Positions 12,159 through 24,427 of a stretch of 64,000 nucleotides of DNA are shown one piece after another (position 1 is the first letter of the stretch; each line of letters opens with the position of its first letter). The notes under the pieces were generated by a model, which did no database searches, was not told where the DNA came from, and saw only the letters and a list, made by a program, of their open reading frames with translations. Position numbers and translations under genes: made by a program. Location of the stretch: NCBI RefSeq assembly GCF_000189635.1, contig NW_002476534.1, forward strand, positions 434,001 through 498,000, given 5' to 3'. This DNA is from Tetrahymena thermophila SB210. Its lineage: Eukaryota > Ciliophora > Oligohymenophorea > Hymenostomatida > Tetrahymenidae.

Positions 12159-15100
12159 TCATTTATTATCTATTTTGAGTTATAATTTTTTTATATTTCG
12201 AGACTAAGGCTCTACTTCTGGAATTTCTTCTTCAGAACCTAGCTCTTGGGAGTACTGATGAAATGAAAATTATTAGTTTGAGATATCTATTTTTTTAAAA
12301 GGGGATTTTGTTTCATCTGGATTCAAATAAGTAATGTTCGATATTGTTTTAATATTTTTTATTTCTCCAAGAGCAATTATCGGGTAATTGTGGCTGTTTG
12401 TAGATTCTGAAAGCTATTCTACAGCTGCTTGAGGAGTTTCTTTCTATTTGAGCATCTAGATAGTGTTTTAATTTCTAAATGAACTTTCGTAACTCAATGA
12501 TTTTCGATTGTTGATTAATGATAAATCTACTGAAATTTCGTTATTTTTTTAAGCTTAAATTTGCTTAAATTATCTTAAAGCTTGTTATTTTTAGAAAGAG
12601 GAAATATTCTAACTTCTTCCTTCATATAACCTCTTAATTTCAGATGTTTAATTTACTTTCGGTTAGCTATCCAGCGATTAAGATTACAGGAAAATATTTA
12701 GCAGTTCAGGTCCCAAATATTTAATAAGTTTTTTGTTTATGCTAATAAAAAATAAATTTTATGTAAATCAAAAAATAGCAAAACAAAATTCTCAAATTTA
12801 TAAATTATTTTACCTAGAAGAATTAAATGAGCAGCTTAAGTTACTATTTAGCTTCAAAAAAGAGTTGTATAATAGCTTTAATTTAAAAAAAAAAAATTTA
12901 ATTAAAGAAATAAATAAATAATTTTAAGAAGAAAATTTTCATTTTATAATTAAATATTTTGATTATTAATTCATTTATTTACTTTTTTACTTTTTTATCA
13001 TTTTATTTATTTACTATTTAAATTAGAACTTTTGTATTTAACATATTTTTTTACTTTTTAGTAGAATTTAAACATCATCTTTTTTTTGATTAAATATTTC
13101 TAAAATGAAATTAGTATAAACTTACTTTATATGAATTAACTGTATCATAGTTTATTTTAGGAGATAATATACCTTGATCAATTATTTTTTCCTCGGATTT
13201 TTAGTTAAATAGGCTTTTAAAGCAGTTTTTCTTTAAATCTTTTGAACTTTTTTTATGTTCTGTTGGACTGATTTATACAGGACTACGCTAGTTTTAATTT
13301 TTTTCCAAATTTATTTTTGGCTTCTAATAAAAATTAAAGATAGTTTGTTGCGACTAGTTAAAAATGATTGTTTTTATTTTATCTATTTACTAGAGCTTTT
13401 CAAGAATATTACAGATGTCAAGATCTGAGTGTATCATATCAGTTGCCTTAGTGATGTAGTGATTGTAATCGTTATTGTAAAAGTATCCAAAAGATAATTT
13501 ATGAAGCAAATACTATATTCCAACATCAAAACGATACGGTTTCTCAAGTATTTTATGAAATTAAGCTATTAAATAGTTTTCTTTTGTAATTCTTTCTTGT
13601 TGGGTTTGTGTAAATTGCTTTACAAAAATATTTTTATCATTTTTTAAGAAATCCAAAAATATTTTGCTTTTTTTTATAATTTTAAATACTGCTCTCTTAA
13701 ATTTATCGATAGGTCTATCTATATCAAGTTTGATATCTACCACCATTATTTTTTCCTTATTTCCTAAATTCTAAATAGATGTAGGATTTTAGTTTATAGA
13801 AAATTTTTTTCCTAATGATTAGTTGCTTATTAATTCAATTTATGTCTAGCTTTTTACTGTATTGTTATTGTTAATACAAGGAATACTTTTATTAATTTTA
13901 TTCTGATTGAGATTATCTTAACATTTTTAAGCAATTACTTCATTATTCTGATTGCTTATAAAGTGTATGCTAGAAGAAAGTGCTAAGTCTTTTTACACCT
14001 TCACTCCCTAGCTATCGATCCCATTTTTAATACTTGACATATCCTTAAAAAATTAGGAATTTTATTATTTCGATGGACTTACTCCTAAAGACTAACAAAC
14101 ATAATTATTAGATTATTACGTTTTTTCTTTTTTATTTCTTTAAGTAGTTTGTTGCTACTTAATTTCTGAGTTAAATTAATATAGATTATTTGCCAAATCG
14201 ATAGTAAATCTAAAATTGTTATATTTGATTAGTAAAATCCCTACACAAGTAAACACAATCTAGATAAAGCCTCCTAATTCACTTAATAACTAAGAAGCTT
14301 TTTTGTATTATCTGTTTATGACTGAAACATAAGGACTCATTCTTAGAGTCAAAGTAACGAATTTATCGTCAATCCTAAAAAGCTAAGTAGTTTCTCTTAC
14401 ATCATTATTCTCCTAAGTAAGAAATTTGATATCATCAAAATCCGAAATTGGAAGTAATGACTGATCAGTTATTACTTGAATGTCTTAAAAATATATATCA
14501 CAGTTTTGAGCTTATTTATTAGGTACAAACATGAAATAAAGCTTATCATTAATGTATGGAGTAAAATAATTGGTAGGCTGATCAGCATTTAAAACATAAT
14601 TTGAGTGATAAAAATTTATTCCATGAAATCCCAACTTTTTTGTTTGTTCTTAAACCTTTTATTAATAATTTTTTTTTTCTTAAATAAAGAAAAATCAAAA
14701 AAAAATGAAGAATAAATAACAAGGACTAATCCTCTAACATTAAAAAGCAAATAAATAAAATATTTCAAAAGTCTTTTCTTATCTTAAATTTTTAGAGAAA
14801 AAATTAGTAAGTATATTATTTTGTTAGCAAGTAATTCATTTGTATAAATTATTTTCTATAAAAATTTAATTAAAATTAATTAATTGTTATATAACCTATA
14901 TATTTAGGTTCTATAAATAATATTATCAATAAATATTGTATGAAAAATATTTTGAGGTAAACGTACTAATAGCTTATATGTCATAAGTTATAGTAAGAAT
15001 AATCAATAATTCATATTATTCTGAATGAAGTAGATAGTAAGCAGAAAATTATATTCATTTTATATCATCAATATTTAAAAATTATATATTATTTACCTCT

Positions 15101-16506
15101 TCTTAGGTAGCACACACTGGATTCCACTTTTAATTTGGGTCATTCGGAGAAACACACGGTTCTACCTGCACTTCTATATATTAAAATACGTCACTTCCCC
15201 ACATTCCTTGGAGCTACATTTTTTATCCTAATCTTATTATTTTTTTTTATAAAATCATTTATTTTTTTTATTTTTTAGGTTAAAAATAATAAATTTTCAT
15301 GCTATTTATTAAGCCAGCATCAATTAAAACTTTATTTATTTTAAAATTTATTGAATTCCTTCTAGTTTTATTCATTCAAATATTCTTAATAGCTCTTTTT
15401 TATGAAAAATGTTAACATTCTTAGTTAATAAATCCTTCTGCATTATTTAAATTATTTGACTCTCCTTAAATTTCATAAAATTTTTTTTAAATTCAAAAGG
15501 ATTGGTTTTAAAATCCATAATTAACTTTTTTAGGATGATAATGATTTCTCTTATCGATTTTTCTTAAATTATAAATTTTTAATTCTTATTTATTAATCAC
15601 AAATTGATTTACAAATTTTATATTATTGCTTTGAAAATTCTTTATCATTATTTACAAAGTGGTCAGTAATAAATTGAATGAAGATTTACTTACACTGGAC
15701 ATAAAAAATCAGTTCCAAAAGATTTGAATAATGTAGTGAAATTTGCTAAAGCCTATGACATACTATTCCAATGATCAGGAGTACAAGGTTCAAGTTAAAT
15801 ATCTGTCCTTGTAAATACTTGAGTGTTGCCTACTTTCTATTTGACGCTATATAAAAATATATTATATATTTTTACTAATTAAGAAAATTAAATAATATCT
15901 ATTTTTAACATTTGGTCTCTTCTCTAGTTAATAGATAGATTTGCTTATATTAACTCTATAAAAATGTATGTTTTATTATTAGTTAAACGAAAAATACAAC
16001 TAACTGCTTAATTAAAAAATAAATTTGCTTTTAATTTTACATTTATTTAACTGTTATGTTGAAGTATGGATGAGTTAAAAAATCCTAGTTAGGCTAATCT
16101 ATATTCACTGCAAACATAAATCTTTCAGTATTAAGACTTGAGTAAGGAGGATCTGGATTAAACGTGCGATTTTTTATAACTTTCACTTCCTCTTTATTTA
16201 AAAATGATGCGATTCCTATTTTAAATTAGATTAATGATTTTGATGAATCCAAAGTGGAATTCTCTTTTCTTTTTTGCTAATTTTCTTTATTGTTTACTAG
16301 CTGAAGTGATAGAATTATTATGTTGATTAAAATTTCTAAAAAGAATTTTTACTTGACCAAAAAAATGCAAATATAAATAGAATAACTAGCCATGAGCAGA
16401 ATCCTCCTAGCGAAGTCTTATAGAAGTTATTTTTGTTCATGTGAAGTCCTATTTATCTACTAAATAAGTCATAATCCTTAACGAAAGCTGAAAATTTATT
16501 AAGCAT
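12159..16506 (-). CDS. Two-TM Cys-containing membrane protein, paralogue D
   Basis: Fourth and most diverged member, about 920 residues. Exons: 16506-16353, 16215-16041, 15846-15694, 15232-15097, 14655-13173, 13099 to 13030 or 13015, and 12741-12159. The first four introns keep the family phases 1,2,2,0. Intron 5 appears to have slid to phase 1 (donor after GATCAAG). The donor of intron 6 is ambiguous between two in-phase GT sites, and that intron is unusually long for this array (about 275-290 bases). Start MLNKFSAFVKDYDLFSRQIG; membrane segment 1 FCSWLVILFIFAFFW; membrane segment 2 LSELGGFIQIVFTCVGILL. The tail is longer than in A-C and ends in an acidic, Ser-rich stretch before TGA. Ectodomain cysteines are conserved. 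Function unknown. Confidence 0.82.
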
Positions 16507-17419
16507 TCTAGTATTAATTACTTCTATTAGTATAGTAAATATAATTTTTTTATTAATTATTATCATTATATATGGTATAAAATAATCTAAACTATTCGTT
16601 TACTAATGTAATCAATAACTTTTTAGCAAGTTTAATAAAAAACATCATCTTGATACGAGTAGTTCGAAACTACGTAAAAAGCTTGTTTACATTTTATTAT
16701 TTTTCCTATTCCAAATTTATCAATGTATTTGTATCATAATAATTTTTATTTCTTAATTTATCTTTGCCATTAATCTCTATGATAGTATGATTCTAAAGAT
16801 ATAAAAATCTTCAAATTTAATACAGTAAAACAATTAATTTTAAAAGAGAGTTAAATTTACTTTTCCATTGATTTAAATATTACTGCATTATTCAATTTTA
16901 GATTTTTTATAGGCTTTTTTTAATGCAGATAAAATGAATTTATTTCAGATGATTAATTAGCATGAAAAAATATGTAAAAGAAGAAAATGAAATAAATTTT
17001 GCTTTAATTTTGTTAGATTAATTTAAACAAATTTTGATTTGGATTATTAAAATTTGAAATTAATTTAGTTATTCTCTAAATTTTTCTTGTAATTACTAAA
17101 TGTTTGCTAAGATTAAAAAAATAAATTACACAGTATTTAAATTTATAATGAGCATTGATTAAATTTCAAAGTATGAAAAAAATTAATAAAATCTGATTGT
17201 ATTTACAAAAACTTATTTAATTTTTCCTATTTTAAGTTCTTTTAATTAAATTGCGCGAAAAAACCAATTTTTTAATTAAACTTATAGACAACGTAATAAA
17301 TAAATACATTAATAAAGAAAGAAAGCAATTCTTTCTTTTAGGTTAGCAATATAAATAAGATATTTAATTCATCGTTAAAAATCAAATGCAATATTTAGAT
17401 ATCAAAAATCTTTATTTAC
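16507..17419. promoter_or_regulatory. Divergent promoter region between D and the XPF-like gene
   Basis: About 0.9 kb between two divergently transcribed starts, so it should contain both promoters. AT-rich. No specific element is recognised. Confidence 0.45.
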
Positions 17420-20400
17420 ATGAGCGAATCTATTAATTAGGATAATATTTAAAATAACAATCAGATTATCAAAAATGAAGTAGATGATGAAGATTTAATG
17501 TAATAAAATATTTTAAACTAGCCTGAAGAGAGCAAGTTAGATTATTTCGATTTGATACAAAAGGACCTTATTTATAGTCCTACTGGAGGGTTGTTAATTA
17601 TGTCTTAAGGTACTGGTGTCTATAAAGTGATTGGGGAATATTTAGATACGTTTTAATAAGGACCACAAACAGTCTTTTTTTTGCTTAATTTTGATGAAAG
17701 GGATAGCCTAAAATCTGAAATCAATGAAATTTAATATTACTGCAAACAGCACAAAATTGTTGATGTAACAAATATGATTTCATCTAAAAGAAGTGAAATT
17801 TATAGCAAAGGAGGAATATTTTCAATATCAGAAATAGTTCTCCTATTTGATTTGCTAAGTGGCAGCATCATCCACTCAGAAAGAATTACTGGGTTTATTA
17901 TTAATAAAATATAAAGTGTTAGAAACCACTAAGAGAATCTAGTCTGGTTGTGTACTCTTCTAAAGACAAACAATCCTTCTTCTATAATTTTAGGGATTTC
18001 TGAGTGTGAGTAGACATTAGGTATCAGCATTATTTATAAATGTTTCTAACTAATTTTTTTGAAAATATATATATTAAATAGCAAGTAGAGGGTTAGAAAA
18101 TATAATGAGATGGTTCTATTTACCTAGATGCTTTGTATGGAACATGATTAGAGCAGAAGTTCAAAGTGATGTATGAGATTATCAAAAATAAATCTAAAAA
18201 TGATATTTTTTATTTTGTCGATAAAGATTCTAAAATAGCCAAATCAATGCGAGCACTTGGATACGTTTGTGGATATGAATAAAAGAATGAGAAATATTGA
18301 TAATTGTATTAAAGTTATCATAATTTTAATACTGAAAGAACTCAAATCTAAGAGAAATGCAAGTGACACAACAGAATTACCTATATTCAATTAGGAAGAA
18401 TTCTTAAACTCTCATTAATACATTTTGGAGGATAAAATCAAATCCAATAAATTCTACTTAAAAGCCTTTATGAATAACACACAGTACTTTAAAGATGCTT
18501 TTGAATTTAAGCAGTTACAAAAAGATCTCTTTTAGCTAAATTGTGTTTCCTTCTATAAAAAATTACTCTATATTGATTAAAATTCAAATGAAGACAGCTT
18601 CATAAATAGGACAGCAACCGATAAAAGTACTCAAAAAGTAATTAAAGAGCTTTTTGAAAATGCATAAAAAAGAGTTTATGAAATTCAAAAAAGCGATGAA
18701 ACATTGGAGCTGCCATTGTTGGAGTCTCAATTAAATAATTCTGATAGAGATAGTTTTTAATTTAGATAAAAATTTAATTTAAATGGTTACTTTGATGCCA
18801 GCCTTCTCTAAAACACAGGTAAAAATGTAGAGTAATTGTAAAATGATGCTGATAAAGACTTAGCAGAGTAAAATGATTTGAAAAGAGCCTCTTTAAATTC
18901 AATTGAAATGGCAGATGAAAATTTAAAGGGGAAAACTAGTTCATAAGAAAATTCATAAAATGGTTTAAACTCCTAAGGCTTTCTTGATAGGTCTGCTGAT
19001 TAAATAAATCTAACATAGTCTATTTAAATGACTTCAATTAAAGAAAATATCAAAGAAGATGAAACATTTGAAGAAAGTAAAAATGAAAATTAATTACTAA
19101 AATAAGATATGCTTGATGTGGAGGACAAACATTTAAATGAAAACTCTCAAGATAAGTTTATGTAACAGATGGAATTTATGAGAAACATTATTAATCAAGA
19201 TTCAATTTCATTAGCTTAAGACATGCCTAAAGTAGGTTTGAAATAGAATGTAAATATTAAATTTTATTTTTTTATTAAATAAATAAAGAAATATTTTTAT
19301 ATTTTAGATATTTGAAGATTTCGACACTGACAATAAAGATGCAATTAAATTTGAACTCAATCAAAAAGTAAAGTTAAATTTGGATATAGATCCTAAATTT
19401 AGGTGCCTGAATGTTATTTTAAATGAAATAAACGAAAAATATTAAAATGCCATGCCAATTAATGGAGACAAATTTTTGATTTGGATTCATACTAATGATA
19501 AACAGAGAGTGTCATCGATTTAAGAGTACATTTAAAACACTTTTCTCAAAAATGATCCTTCAAACAAACTAAGCTTGATGAAAAAGTTTAGATAGTTTTT
19601 AGAAGAATAGACACATAGGAGACACTCTTATCTCAAAGAATTAATCAAAAGAAAAAAAAATTAAATCCTTGAAGAAAAGAAAGAGTGTGAAAATGTGTTG
19701 CTTGAATAGCTATTTAAAGAGTTGGAATACTTTTAGTAAATAATTGAATTTGAGCAATTGGAATTGAATAAAAATCAAAATAATTAACTTAATCCAGACG
19801 ATAATATTTTATTTGGTAATTATTTATATTTTAATGCTGAGCATAATTCTAAAAACAAAAATAAAAGGTTCTTAAAGACAGCTAAACTAAGAAAATAAAC
19901 AAAAACTAGATGAAATGGAAAAGGAAGAATAAAAGAAAATAAAAGAAAACTCATAAGAGGACTCAAAAAAATAATCTTAGAATGATTAGAATCTAGAAAT
20001 TGCAAGTGATGAAGAAAAAAATAATATAAAAAAAATAAGAAAAAGCGATAGGATGCTTGCAGATAATGAAAAAGAATTGCTAGAAGTGAAAAAGAGAAAA
20101 TTATAAATTGATGAAAAACTACAAAAAAGATTTAAAATGATAGATGTAAATTCAATGAATGTTAATATTATTGATGAAATTGATCAGACAGGATTCGTTT
20201 AGTTTTTGTCTAAATAAATTATGAAAAACTTCGAATTTATTGTAAACAGCACAAATAAATCAGTTATTAGATAACATTTCTTAAGAACTTATCGTCCAAA
20301 TTTTGTAAATATTTTACTTCTTAAACAAAAATAAAATTCCCTTTTACTTTGAAAAAGGTCATATTATTTGAACCTAATTTGAGCATCATAAGAGAAATTA

Positions 20401-21342
20401 GTGTAGGGCAGCATCTAATCTAATTAAACGGAGTAAATCCAATCTATGAAATTAGGACAATCATGTTCAATAAGTCTGCTGAAAGTGAGAAAATTCTTTA
20501 TAATAGTCTTCAAGAGAATTAAGCAACTGAGAGAATAGTGAAAGAAAAAAATGAGATGCTAAGCAGTATTGATGAGCCAGTATTAAGAGTAAAAAATATT
20601 ACAAAAAAAGCAAATACTAGAATAGGTGGCTCTATGTTGCAAGTTCAACCAGCGTAATTAATTTTTTATGATATATTTTATTTAACTGAAATATTAAAAT
20701 ATTAAATAATAAAAAAGAGTTATCATTGATAAAAGAGAGTTTAGAAGTGATTTACCTTCAATACTATTTCATGAAGGTTTTAAAGTTATACCTATTTAAT
20801 TAACTACTGGAGATTATATATTATCAAAAGATATAGCTGTAGAAAGAAAATCAGTGGAAACTCCAGATTTAGTAAACAGTTTAAGAAACGGTAGACTTTA
20901 TTAGCAGCTATTGGCAATGTCTAAAAATTATAAGAAATGTTACTTACTTATAGAATTTTCAGAATAAATGCCTTTTAGCTTAGAGTCAATTAATTACAAT
21001 AATGAAAACTAGCTTTCTTACTAAGAGCAGCAAAATTTCAATAACAAATAACCAAAAACAAACACCATTACTTTTTATTTGCCTCTCCTCGTCTCTTAAT
21101 TCGATAATGTTAAAATAATTTGGTCGAAAGGTCCTATTTACACTTCTAAAATATTCTAAATGCTCAAATAAAATTAACTTGAGCCAAATCCTTCAGAACT
21201 ACTTAAAGAATAAGAGAAGAAAGAAAAGAAGGAATCTACAATAGATTAGTATATCTAAGCAAATTAAGATGATGACAAATATATTCCAACCTAAAAACGA
21301 TTATTTGAGCAAATTAAAAATAGCAACGAAGAAGAAAATTGA
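17420..21342 (+). CDS. XPF/ERCC4/Rad1-type structure-specific endonuclease
   Basis: About 1195 residues, seven exons: 17420-18041, 18082-18170, 18239-19249, 19308-19815, 19868-20304, 20358-20653 and 20718-21342. XPF with ERCC1 cuts the 5' side of lesions in nucleotide excision repair and trims flaps in recombination. Seen: an inactive-helicase-like N-terminus aligning with XPF (FSISEIVLLFDLLSGSII, ERITGFIINKIQ, FYLPRCFVWNMI, LKELK). Next comes a long acidic Gln/Asn/Lys linker, then the ERCC4 nuclease: D992 in VIIDKREFRSDLPS, GDYIL with D1020, and E1030-R1031-K1032 in AVERKS, then NGRLYQQL. Catalytic residues are present, but the Asp after ERK sits two residues further on than in human XPF. 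The protein stops about 125 residues after NGRLY; the usual C-terminal tandem helix-hairpin-helix (ERCC1-binding) is not seen. The family call is firm. Intron 1 is short (40 bases) and was placed by homology. Confidence 0.92.
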
Positions 21343-22118
21343 ATTTTTATTTGTAATAAATTAAATCTTTTTGTAAATAATAGAAAAATAAATAATAAAA
21401 ATTCTTTATTAAAAATAAATAAATACTCTTTATTTAGATAGTGATTTCTATCTTTAAAGTTATCTAAAATTAATTTTATATTTTTGAGATTTACTTTTCT
21501 TTTTTTGGTACCTTTTAATATTTAAAATAAATAAAAATTTCTGTTCTTAAAATTACCCAAAATTAATTTAACGCTTTAAAGATATCTTTTAGTTTTTAGA
21601 AACTTTTTAATCTTTAAAATAATAATAAATTGACATATTTTCAATATCAAAATTAATTTTATATTTTTTAGATTATTGCTAATCTTTAAATAGCTTTCAA
21701 TCTTTTTAATTATCAAATTATTTTTTCTTAAAGAAATATCTTATTTTTTATTATTGTTAAAATTAATAATTCTCAACTAAATTCAAGTTTAAAGTTTAAA
21801 CTAAGTAAAAAAAGGAAATATGAAATAAAATATTTTTTTTCCTCTAAGAAAATATAAAAATTAATTAATTAATTCTTTCAAATAACTAATTGTAGTTTTT
21901 ATATTATGGTTTTTATACTGATAGAGAATAAATATTGTTCTATAATTGTAATAATAATGAAATAAAAATTATAATTGTAAAATGCTAAATCTTGGTCATT
22001 TTAATTTAATTACTATGAAAAGGATGCAATTTATACTATTAAAGAACTAACTTATAAATATGAAAAGATGTATGAAATATTTAACATAAAATAATCAACT
22101 TTTATTAGTTTACTTATT
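21343..22118. other. Convergent 3' spacer with weak ~90-bp repeats
   Basis: Lies between the stop codons of two convergent genes. Three imperfect copies of a stretch containing aaaattaattttatattttt, followed by ctttttaatctttaaaataa-like sequence, start near 21467, 21558 and 21649. No gene is seen. Confidence 0.5.
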
Positions 22119-22919
22119 TCAATAAGATTTTTACTTTTTGAGTTTGTATTTTTTTATTAAAATTCTAATAAGCATAATTAAAGCGAATATTCCCAATCCA
22201 GCTGAGACATACAAAAAAATTTTTTGAGTTTTAGAGAGGAATTTAATTTCTTCATCTGTAAAATTAAGCCTAGCATCTTTGAAGACATGAGTTACTTGTA
22301 GATATTCACCATTTTATTTGTCTTTTAGTTTTATTCCTTGTATTAAGACATCAGAAAAATCAAAAAATTATTTTGAACTTGGAGTAACGCCTTTAAATGA
22401 GTTTTTAATATCAAGATATGAAAGAATATCTATAAATGGGTTTACTTAATTTTGCGCCAATAGCTAATATCCTGATATTTCTCTATTAAATACATTTAAG
22501 TCGTTGAAAACAATATTGACAGCCTTAGAAGAATCGAGAGGATTTTAAGCTTTAAAAATCTTATTTAACACCTTGCTAGCTTAATCTGGATTATTTGCTA
22601 CATATGACTGTATCCATGACTATTTTAACTCTCCCTATGGGTCTTCTATAGTAGCTCTTATTATAGGATATGATTTTTCCTTAAGCTCATCAAAGTAGAG
22701 AAGAGGTGATTCTTTTACATGACTAATTATGTCATTAATCAGAGTAGAACTAGCTCCAAAATAATTTTTTTTAGATTGCTCTATATAAAACCTACCTAAA
22801 AGAGGTAGACCCGCTGAAAGAATAGAACACCCTAGTATTTTGTAATCTAATAATAAATATTCATTCTAAAAATCATCTGAAAAATCAAATATAGAAATTA
22901 TTTTCTTAATGAAACTCAT
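22119..22919 (-). CDS. Small membrane protein with two hydrophobic segments
   Basis: Single exon, 266 residues, starting MSFIKKIISIFDFSDDF and ending ...KKQKSY before TGA. Hydrophobic segment 1 is at about residues 26-46 (KILGCSILSAGLPLLGRFYI). Segment 2 is near the C-terminus, about 230-253 (IFLYVSAGLGIFALIMLIRI), followed by a short basic tail. Between them is a mixed ~180-residue domain with no cysteine cluster. The spacing (TM, ~190-residue domain, TM) resembles the MUL1/GIDE membrane protein family without its RING domain. That is a topology-level guess only and I do not assign it. It converges on the XPF-like gene. The frame is uninterrupted under the ciliate code and closes cleanly, so I consider it real. 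Confidence 0.75.
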
Positions 22920-24427
22920 CTCTCTAATCTTTAACAATTATTAATTAATTTATTACTTTTATTATAATAAAAACTAATAATTAATTATAAAGCATTGAAT
23001 AAATCAATATATAAATAAATTATTATACATACAAAATTCTAAGTATATTGGATTGAAAGATTTAAGAAACGTATTTATTTATTTATTGATTAGTCAATCA
23101 ATAAACTAATTATTATCTTATTTATTTATTACTATTCTACTTTACATTAAAAAATAAATATATTTTATCTTAATATTTATAATATCACAAATCTTCATTT
23201 TATACCTTATTCCTCTGCATACATATTAAATGATTTTATAAATATAAACCAATTTTTGAAATCTAGTCTAAATTAATCCTAATGTTAATTAATAAGGATT
23301 TATGGTATCTAATTTAATCAATAAATACATCATTTATTAACTATGAAAATTAATTTTTTAAAAAATTAAACTCTAATACTTTGTATATTGAAGAAAAAAT
23401 GATAAAAATTAGATTTGATTTTAATATTAAACTTAAATAATTGTAAAGAATTTACTAAAATAGTATATTTTTATATTTTATTTATATAATATATATGCTT
23501 ATTATAAAAAAAATATTTTTTTTACTTAATGAATAGACCTTTTATACTAATTAAGATTAAATATTTAAATAAATTAAATTGTTTTTTAGATCAATATAAT
23601 ATGATTTATTTGGTAAGAATCAAAATAATTTGGATTTGTACAAGTAAATAATACAAGTAAAAATTAAACATATTAAATTTTATTCCTTTAATAATGAAAA
23701 ACTTTATTAAAAATATGATATTTTAAATCAGAAAAAGATTCAAATAAGAGAATATCAGAAATAAAAAGATTCCTAAATTAAAAGACTACTTACTTGCTTT
23801 ATCTTTTTTGCTATTGAAAATAAAAATATTAGTCGAATAAATGTTATCCACATTATAAGGGATTTGTAATTCATATTACTAAAATAAAAAAAAAGCAAAA
23901 TCATGATTTAATATAGTAAAGAAGGTAAAGAGATGTTTAAATAAATTATCTTTCTTTACCATTATTTAATTAAAATTAGGGTAGACATAACAAATACCTG
24001 CTATAATTTTAGTTAAAATTGATAAATGTTTCAGGCTAATTTTAAACAAAATCTAATTATGAATTCAATTAATTAATTAATCAATATATTATAAATAATA
24101 ATCTATAAAATATGATAAAAGTTTTGATAATTATTATTATAATGATTAAAAATGACCACAAAAATATGAACAATAAAAGAAACTATAACCACTCTTTTGT
24201 AAAATTAAAGATAGCTAGATATTTTAGCGATGTAATACAATTTTTTAGAAGACAAAACCATTTCGTAAATATTTTAATTATATTAAATTTTTGAAAGCAA
24301 ATAATTAAGTTTTGTAGCAATTTAATTGAAGATTCTAAAGCAATTAAATAAAATCAAAAAATTAATAAAAAGATAGGTATATAGATATATAGCTAAGTAA
24401 TAATAACAATAATAATTTAGATAAAAA
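22920..24427. other. Divergent spacer upstream of the surface-protein gene
   Basis: About 1.5 kb between the start of the small membrane protein gene (minus) and the large surface-protein gene (plus). It contains short inverted/TA-rich stretches (for example tgattagtcaatcaataaac near 23087). A 60-codon frame at 24112-24294 has no protein-like features beyond an Ile run. No gene is called. Confidence 0.5.

Noticed and set aside
12733..12921. Plus-strand 62-codon frame
   Set aside because: Lies opposite an intron of gene D; low complexity and no family match.
13561..13746. Separate 61-residue minus-strand gene
   Set aside because: It is an internal piece of gene D exon 5, cut short only because TAA was read as stop.
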